Source: a virus. From it: a DNA stretch of 36,295 nt. Positions 32,869 through 36,295 of the stretch are shown one piece after another. Made by a program: the position numbers and the translations under genes. The stretch covers positions 1 to 36,295 of IMG/VR virus record IMGVR_UViG_3300029319_000180; one strand, written 5' to 3'. The notes beneath the pieces were generated by a model that saw only the letters and a list, made by a program, of their open reading frames with translations, was not told the DNA's origin and did not search any database. The stretch's first letter is position 1; each line of letters begins with the position of its first letter.

Positions 32869-33132
32869 TTACTTCCTGCCTCTGTTCCTAGCCCTATTTT
32901 TAGAAGGGCTTTCTAACGTGTACCCACCACCTCTCTTATGTGACACATCTTTGCCGCCTTTACCAGCAATACCACGACGGCGACGCTCCTGATTCAGCTC
33001 AGAACGATACTTTCGACGTTTCGCAGACTTATGATACTTTGTATCATACGCTTTTTTCTTAGCCCTAGCTTTAGGATTCTTACGATAATACGCAGCCGTA
33101 GCTTTAGGCTTTGCTACTTTGCGAGGAGCCAT
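32869..33132 (-). CDS. Very basic phage protein with DVSH motif, 87 aa
   Basis: 87 residues, starting directly upstream of terminase with abutting stop and start. About a third of the residues are Lys/Arg. The segment KYHKSAKRRKYRSELNQERRRRGIAGKGG followed by DVSHKRGG and NRARNRGRK is a pattern I have seen in many phages beside terminase genes, usually without assigned function. Possible roles are DNA binding during packaging, a small-terminase substitute, or a packaged DNA-condensing protein. Confidence 0.7.
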   Translation of the reverse strand: MAPRKVAKPKATAAYYRKNPKARAKKKAYDTKYHKSAKRRKYRSELNQERRRRGIAGKGGKDVSHKRGGGYTLESPSKNRARNRGRK

Positions 33133-33417
33133 TTACCACTTCACTTTATTAGCCCAATACGCAGCCGACATCTTACCCTTAGCAATGTTCTTAGCATGAC
33201 GAGCCTTAAACGACTTACGTCTGGCTTTACCCTTAGCAGTCTTAGGGTTCTTACCAGCACCAGACACACCCTGCTGACCAAAACGAATAGTCTTAATCTT
33301 ATTACCCTCTTTAGCCACAACAACATGCGACTTCGTAGGATGCTTAGGAGTACGCTTAGGTTTGTTATACCCAGACACACCAGCCCTAGCCAATCGAGGA
33401 TCTTTCTTCTTAGGCAT
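33133..33417 (-). CDS. Very basic phage protein with SAAYWANKVKW tail, 94 aa
   Basis: 94 residues with a Lys/Arg-rich sequence, a central IKTIRFGQQGVSGAG and the C-terminal signature RRKSFKARHAKNIAKG followed by MSAAYWANKVKW. This belongs to a widespread small phage family found in marine and freshwater phages. The function is not established. It abuts the next basic gene with no gap, so both are likely made together. Confidence 0.75.
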   Translation of the reverse strand: MPKKKDPRLARAGVSGYNKPKRTPKHPTKSHVVVAKEGNKIKTIRFGQQGVSGAGKNPKTAKGKARRKSFKARHAKNIAKGKMSAAYWANKVKW

Positions 33418-33590
33418 CAGCGTTTCTTCTTAGCAGGTTTTCTTTTCTTAGCTGTCTTAGCAGCCTGCTTAAACGCTTTAGCAGTAGGCGCACCTTTAGA
33501 ACCAGGTTTACGCATACGCTCACCAGAACCAGCCTTAATTCTGCGACGCTTCGCATGAATGTTTGCATATAATCCTTTTTTCTTAGGCAT
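33417..33590 (-). CDS. Very basic small protein, 57 aa
   Basis: 57 residues, with about 25 Lys/Arg and almost no acidic residues. ATG 33590 shares its A with the TAA of the upstream 22-residue gene, and its stop overlaps the next start (TGATG). The sequence (KKGLYANIHAKRRRIKAG, then KPGSKGAP) resembles histone-tail-like or protamine-like peptides. It is probably a nucleic-acid-binding virion or packaging peptide (inference). Confidence 0.6.
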   Translation of the reverse strand: MPKKKGLYANIHAKRRRIKAGSGERMRKPGSKGAPTAKAFKQAAKTAKKRKPAKKKR

Positions 33591-33658
33591 TACTTTTTCC
33601 TTTTCTTAGGCTTACGCTTTTTCTTAGCTTTCATAGGTTTACCATAACCATACGCCAT
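33590..33658 (-). CDS. Tiny basic peptide, 22 aa
   Basis: 22 residues, MAYGYGKPMKAKKKRKPKKR then KK. It starts at ATG 33658, behind GAGGTG about seven bases upstream within the end of the methyltransferase gene, and is coupled to the next gene by TAATG. Similar short MxYGxGK-Lys peptides are frequent in phage structural operons. Coupling and the strong Shine-Dalgarno support it as a gene despite its size. Confidence 0.6.
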   Translation of the reverse strand: MAYGYGKPMKAKKKRKPKKRKK

Positions 33659-33659
33659 A

Positions 33660-34175
33660 TTACACCTCATTTCCCCAACAATCCCAGCCTAACACACGTT
33701 TCCTCGCAAATAACTCTATTCGTGACACGTCACCAGAAATTTCAACAATTAAATCACGCATCTCAGCAGGCTTCTCACTATGCTTACCTGTATTAGCAAA
33801 CAATATATTCTTCGTCGTTTTATTTAACGTTTTGCGTTTGCCCTTTACACCAAAAATAATGTGCTCGGTACACCCTCTAAAATAGTAACCCATTCCCATA
33901 ACTGGCGTTCCATCTTTGTAAGTCTTTACCCATGTAAGCAAAGTCTTATACTCGAAACCCCACGCATCACAAACTTCCAAACCCTCAGAAATAAACGGAT
34001 TAGTTACCCAAAGAAACAAATGGGCTTGCTCATCTGCAATTTCAGAAACTGGCAACGCTTTAATATCTTCCAAACTCATTACAGAGTATTGACTTTCCGC
34101 AGAATAATTACCGTTTCGTTTATACTGCCAAGGAGGGTCAGCATAAATTATTTCATATTTTTTATCTGGGAACAA
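33660..34175 (-). CDS. MT-A70 family adenine-N6 methyltransferase
   Basis: 171 residues from TTG 34175; no earlier in-frame ATG is present. The catalytic motif DPPW is at 13-16 (YADPPWQY). Other family marks are LFLWVTNPFI, TLLTWVKTYKDG, MGYYFRGCTEHIIFGVKG and KPAEMRDLIVE. MT-A70 enzymes methylate adenine N6 in DNA or RNA. With no nuclease partner it is an orphan enzyme that could hide phage DNA from host restriction or mark DNA for packaging. It is an early member of the late arm. Confidence 0.9.
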   Translation of the reverse strand: MFPDKKYEIIYADPPWQYKRNGNYSAESQYSVMSLEDIKALPVSEIADEQAHLFLWVTNPFISEGLEVCDAWGFEYKTLLTWVKTYKDGTPVMGMGYYFRGCTEHIIFGVKGKRKTLNKTTKNILFANTGKHSEKPAEMRDLIVEISGDVSRIELFARKRVLGWDCWGNEV

Positions 34176-34178
34176 AAC

Positions 34179-34277
34179 CTATTGACAACTTTCACAATAA
34201 TCGGGATTTTCTAACCCACACTGTAACACCTCGTCATTATCATCATCAATTATTTCATCAAAATCTTCAGAAAACAC
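34179..34277 (-). CDS. Tiny acidic Cys-containing peptide, first gene of the late arm
   Basis: 32 residues from GTG 34277 with Shine-Dalgarno GAAAGGGG. It is acidic (10 Asp/Glu in the first 16 residues), with C20, C28 and C31 near the C-terminus (CGLENPDYCESC). It ends three bases before the methyltransferase TTG, so it may provide translational coupling for that weak start. Unrecognised. Confidence 0.5.
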   Translation of the reverse strand: MFSEDFDEIIDDDNDEVLQCGLENPDYCESCQ

Positions 34278-34311
34278 AAAAAAGCCCCTTTCAAAAACTA
34301 TCGGCTCAGAT

Positions 34312-34339
34312 ATACTAACACAAGACCAGAAACACACAA
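34312..34339 (-). promoter_or_regulatory. Candidate leftward late promoter
   Basis: On the minus strand TTGTGT, 16 bases, TAGTAT, about 35 bases upstream of the first late gene. It fits a sigma70/SigA-type promoter moderately (TAGTAT is also the -10 form at 1352). Confidence 0.45.
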
Positions 34340-34550
34340 CAGGGAACTGTGATCCCTCGACCCATCACAGCAACGCTCGAACGAAGCGCCCCACTAACTC
34401 TGGGTGAGTCAGCCGTCAAAGGGCTATCGGACCGCTATGAGAACACAAACAAGGGAATGCGTGCATAGCGGCGTAGCGCAAAAGACAAAGCGACTACAAG
34501 GTCAAAGCAACCTCAATGCTTGGGAGGAACCCAGGGAAACCCACGCCCCA
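34340..34550 (+). promoter_or_regulatory. Structured non-coding segment of the control region
   Basis: No convincing gene on either strand. Several inverted repeats are present: CTGTGAT (34347-34353) with ATCACAG (34364-34370); CCGCTATG (34432-34439) with CATAGCGG (34464-34471); and AGCC (34411-34414) with GGCT (34422-34425). It may encode a structured RNA or form part of an origin or packaging site. No tRNA or tmRNA pattern could be made. Confidence 0.4.
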
Positions 34551-34677
34551 GCACAAACAAACAAAACACCCACCAACCAAACACCAAACACAACCGATCA
34601 AAACAAAACCAAAAAACAACAACCTACACCCCACAAAACACGCACGAACAACAAAACCAAAACCCCCAAAACACCAA
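34551..34677. other. Extreme A+C tract (almost free of G and T)
   Basis: Between 34561 and 34677 I count only three G and two T on the plus strand. The complementary strand is therefore G/T-rich, with runs such as GGGGGTTTTGG. The composition is unlike any coding stretch nearby. Candidate roles are a replication origin or R-loop site, a Rho-utilisation site on a rightward RNA, or a packaging signal near terminase. Confidence 0.8.
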
Positions 34678-34720
34678 TAGCATTGTGTAGTGTCGTGGGT
34701 GGCAAGGCACATCGGTAGGG

Positions 34721-34734
34721 CGAACATATGTTCG
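34721..34734. promoter_or_regulatory. Perfect LexA (SOS) box palindrome
   Basis: CGAACATATGTTCG is a perfect 14-bp palindrome matching the CGAAC-N4-GTTCG core of Gram-positive and mycobacterial SOS boxes. It lies in the divergent control region about 100 bases upstream of the rightward promoter. Control by host LexA is inferred. Confidence 0.65.
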
Positions 34735-34789
34735 GTTAAAGATCATGGTAAGCGCCCCCCCTACTCCGTAAAAACAAAACAAACACCCC

Positions 34790-34803
34790 CGTAACACTAC
34801 AAA
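34790..34803 (+). repeat. Shared intergenic motif, partial copy
   Basis: CGTAACACTACAAA, close to CGTAATCACTACAAA at 2778-2792 and CGTAACCACT at 1228-1237. As at those sites it precedes a rightward transcription unit. Confidence 0.4.
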
Positions 34804-34833
34804 CAAGCGAGACTTAAGTTTTCGGTGGTTGTT

Positions 34834-34907
34834 GTGTTGTTGGGTTCAATACCTGTTATGCTGTAAGTGTCCGTTTGTTTCGGACTTGTCTATTAAATGA
34901 GAGGATT
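34834..34907 (+). promoter_or_regulatory. Rightward early promoter with hairpin leader
   Basis: GTGTTG (34834-34839), 17 bases, and TATGCT (34857-34862) with an extended-type TG at -1 turn. The 5' leader has a small hairpin (GTCCG 34869-34873 with CGGAC 34881-34885), then TTGTCTATTAAATGAGAGG, the leader shared with 1363 and 36116. GAGAGG is the Shine-Dalgarno for ATG 34913. Confidence 0.5.
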
Positions 34908-34912
34908 ACATT

Positions 34913-35395
34913 ATGGCTAGTAAGTATATTAGCGCCGATGATGTGCCTATGTTTGGGGAGCGTGTCAAATTGCACGCTAACTTGAACGAAGCGTGTTTAT
35001 CGGTTCAATGGAAGGGTGAGGGGGTGCGGTGGTTGCGAGATGTCACGATAGAAATTAATGAACCTCGTTTTCATGTACAGCCCGCCGGTCATAAACGCAT
35101 TTTAGAAAGGGGTGTGCGGTCCGTTGTCGCACGTGTGAGCGGTGTTCCTGTAGAGGTCACTAAGACGCTTAAAACGTTTCATAATGACCGTTTGACATTT
35201 ACAACACCTTTACAGCGTTTCGGGTGGTATGAAATAACGTACAACCCTATTGAGCGTGGGGACTTAGGACCACACTTTACAACCCGTCATGATATGCGAC
35301 CCGTTGCCGATGGTGACTGTACAGCGCTTATCGTGTCCCATAATTGGAGAAACAACAACAAAACCGGCGTTCGCATGTGGGGGTGTTTTGAATGA
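34913..35395 (+). CDS. Hypothetical early protein, 160 aa, first gene of the rightward arm
   Basis: 160 residues with a good GAGAGG Shine-Dalgarno. The sequence looks like an alpha/beta or beta-rich soluble protein (VRWLRDVTIEINEPRFHV; RFGWYEITYNP) with no Cys cluster and no membrane segment. It is not recognised. As the first gene from the divergent control region it is probably made earliest and strongest, so a host-takeover or regulatory role is a reasonable guess only. Confidence 0.7.
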   Translation: MASKYISADDVPMFGERVKLHANLNEACLSVQWKGEGVRWLRDVTIEINEPRFHVQPAGHKRILERGVRSVVARVSGVPVEVTKTLKTFHNDRLTFTTPLQRFGWYEITYNPIERGDLGPHFTTRHDMRPVADGDCTALIVSHNWRNNNKTGVRMWGCFE

Positions 35396-35550
35396 TATAT
35401 ATCCCGACTGTATTTATTGTCTTATATTCGATTTGCCTAGTGATGTCGTTGGGTTTATTCCTCATATGGGAGGACTCTAAAGGCGTTACGAGGTGGGCAA
35501 AAATTACCAGGTTTTTCACAAAAAAAATTTTTAGAGAGGGGGTTAAATAA
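35392..35550 (+). CDS. Small membrane protein, 52 aa
   Basis: 52 residues, ATGA overlap with the upstream gene and TAATG with the next. One hydrophobic segment (about 2-26, TVFIVLYSICLVMSLGLFLI) is followed by a basic cytoplasm-type tail (RWAKITRFFTKKIFREG). The layout suggests a membrane-anchored early peptide. The family is not recognised. Confidence 0.6.
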   Translation: MIYIPTVFIVLYSICLVMSLGLFLIWEDSKGVTRWAKITRFFTKKIFREGVK

Positions 35551-35855
35551 TGAATATCTTTGATTACAGAGTTGCTATGGAGTCCAAATGGCAAGACTTA
35601 ACTGACTTTGATTGTTTAGAGGTGCGAGTATTTAAGGAATTAACCGATAATATCAACGGCGGTTATATTGCAGAATTTCTATTAACGTATGGCGGTCCTA
35701 CGGTGAGGCTTACCATAGATAGCCGGTGGAATTGTGGAGAGTTGTTTCACAGTTGGGGTGAGGATAGCGCCGGAAATAAGAAAGACACTATTAACATTAC
35801 AAAAGCGGTAACCGATAATTTCAAACAATTAATAGAAAGTTGCTATATACAATGA
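35550..35855 (+). CDS. Hypothetical protein, 101 aa
   Basis: 101 residues with Shine-Dalgarno GAGAGGGGG. The pattern suggests an alpha+beta fold with a central sheet (GGYIAEFLLTYGGPTVRLTI) and a closing helix (VTDNFKQLIESC). There is no catalytic motif. It is coupled to both neighbours. Confidence 0.65.
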   Translation: MNIFDYRVAMESKWQDLTDFDCLEVRVFKELTDNINGGYIAEFLLTYGGPTVRLTIDSRWNCGELFHSWGEDSAGNKKDTINITKAVTDNFKQLIESCYIQ

Positions 35856-35905
35856 TTACGTTAATAATTATTATTTGTGTGATTATTTTGCACTTATCAC
35901 GCTAA
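35852..35905 (+). CDS. Possible 17-aa hydrophobic peptide
   Basis: MITLIIIICVIILHLSR: ATGA coupling to the upstream gene, a single hydrophobic run, and termination 14 bases before a strong terminator. It could be a membrane peptide of the kind phages and toxin systems use. It may also be a chance frame. Confidence 0.35.
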   Translation: MITLIIIICVIILHLSR

Positions 35906-35919
35906 ACATTTAACGGATT

Positions 35920-35944
35920 AGCCCCCCGCAAGGGGGGCTTTTCT
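35920..35944 (+). terminator. Rho-independent terminator with GCAA tetraloop
   Basis: AGCCCCCC pairs with GGGGGGCT around a GCAA loop, followed by TTTTCT. It closes the 34913-35905 unit. The following 195 bases hold a T9 run after a weak hairpin (TCATG/CATGA), the shared motif and the next promoter. Confidence 0.9.
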
Positions 35945-35997
35945 CATGCCCTTTTTCATATGTGCATGACTTTTTTTTTATACTAAAAAGATCGATG

Positions 35998-36012
35998 TTC
36001 ACTATCAACTAC
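35998..36012 (+). repeat. Shared intergenic motif, copy 3
   Basis: TTCACTATCAACTAC, identical to 1243-1257 and preceded in both places by GATCG. It again lies between a terminator and a rightward promoter. Confidence 0.6.
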
Positions 36013-36073
36013 AACTGTTCCGGATTGAGTGATCGTTTTATTATGTTTTGACGATCTCTTTAATCATCAATAA

Positions 36074-36127
36074 ATGTCATACAAAATACAAAATGGGTGA
36101 TATAGTGGGGTTAGTGTCTATTCAAGA
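36074..36127 (+). promoter_or_regulatory. Rightward early promoter and leader, copy 2
   Basis: ATGTCATACA (36074-36083), 17 bases, TATAGT (36101-36106), GGGGTTA and GTGTCTATT. The order and sequence match 1324-1370. The GAGAGG Shine-Dalgarno begins in the next bases and serves ATG 36141. Confidence 0.6.
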
Positions 36128-36140
36128 GAGGATTAAACTT

Positions 36141-36295
36141 ATGCACACTAAAGCTATGGTTAGCCCTAAGCGTTCATATAAAACGGTTAGTGAGTTAATC
36201 GCAATTATTGATAACAGTATTAAACAATCGGCGTTGCCCGATAAAGAAACTATCACCGTTAGTTTCGATCACACCGGCGGGGGTTGTTGGGCTTT
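36141..36295 (+). CDS. Hypothetical early protein, 3' end cut off by the window
   Basis: 51 complete codons from an ATG with Shine-Dalgarno GAGAGG, open to the window edge. The sequence begins MHTKAMVSPKRSYKTVSELI and ends in a Gly-rich turn HTGGGCWA. It is not recognised. If the genome is circular or permuted, it would continue into the open frame at 1-276, but a direct join is one base out of phase. Confidence 0.6.
   Translation, partial: MHTKAMVSPKRSYKTVSELIAIIDNSIKQSALPDKETITVSFDHTGGGCWA

Noticed and set aside
34340-34550. tRNA or tmRNA in the control region
   Set aside because: I could not form a cloverleaf or acceptor stem with a T-arm on either strand; only isolated stems were found.
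34404-34718. Plus-strand open frame of 104 residues in the control region
   Set aside because: It runs through the A+C tract, where stop codons are rare by composition, giving Thr/Asn/Lys/Pro/Gln low-complexity sequence. There is no ribosome site and the sequence bias explains the open frame.
34494-34727. Minus-strand hydrophobic Cys/Gly/Phe/Val-rich open frame
   Set aside because: It is the G/T-rich complement of the same tract. It looks like a membrane protein only because of composition, and it ends over the LexA palindrome.
1-36295. Prophage or temperate phage
   Set aside because: No integrase, excisionase, cI-like repressor or attachment site is visible. The LexA box alone does not prove lysogeny.

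Overview
The window reads as one nearly complete genome of a tailed, lytic-looking bacteriophage of an actinobacterium. The phage call rests on a terminase large subunit, portal, N4-gp56-type major capsid protein, scaffold-like protein, S74-type tail fibre, holin and endolysin. The actinobacterial host is inferred from a WhiB-family protein (a family confined to Actinobacteria and their phages), an r1t-like holin and a perfect actinobacterial/Gram-positive-type LexA palindrome. I see no integrase, excisionase, tRNA, CRISPR array or insertion sequence. The large internal proteins and the absence of a recognisable tape measure or tail-tube gene suggest a podovirus-like particle.

Layout. Two transcription arms diverge from a 635-bp non-coding control region (34278-34912). 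The rightward arm runs from 34913 to the right edge and apparently continues at the left edge through 7985. The interrupted genes at the two edges could be halves of one gene, although a direct join is one base out of frame. This arm holds many tiny overlapping early genes, a C5-methyltransferase-like protein, WhiB, and a recombination module: Cas4/RecB-like nuclease, Rad52-like annealing protein, SSB, RHH regulator, Hjc-like resolvase. It ends with a PAPS-reductase-like PP-loop protein and a secreted lysozyme-like protein. The leftward arm runs without a change of strand from 34277 down to 7987. It holds an MT-A70 methyltransferase, four very basic small proteins, terminase, portal, a 1924-residue internal protein and three more internal or structural proteins, scaffold, major capsid protein, fibres, endolysin/holin, a repeat protein, neck and tail proteins, a DnaQ-like exonuclease, a large secreted acidic protein and a small membrane protein. 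The arms converge with a one-base gap at 7986.

How it works together. No DNA polymerase, primase or helicase is recognisable, so replication probably uses the host replisome plus the phage recombination proteins. Rightward transcription starts from at least three related intergenic cassettes that share short motifs and a TGTCTATT leader ahead of the Shine-Dalgarno sequence. Late genes appear to be read from a leftward promoter near 34.3 kb, with an internal promoter before the scaffold/capsid pair and a hairpin terminator after the capsid gene.

The least explained parts are the control region (a tract almost free of G and T, a structured segment, and a LexA palindrome), the secreted PPC-domain/acidic protein at 8162-9682, the cluster of basic peptides beside terminase, and the leader hairpins before WhiB.
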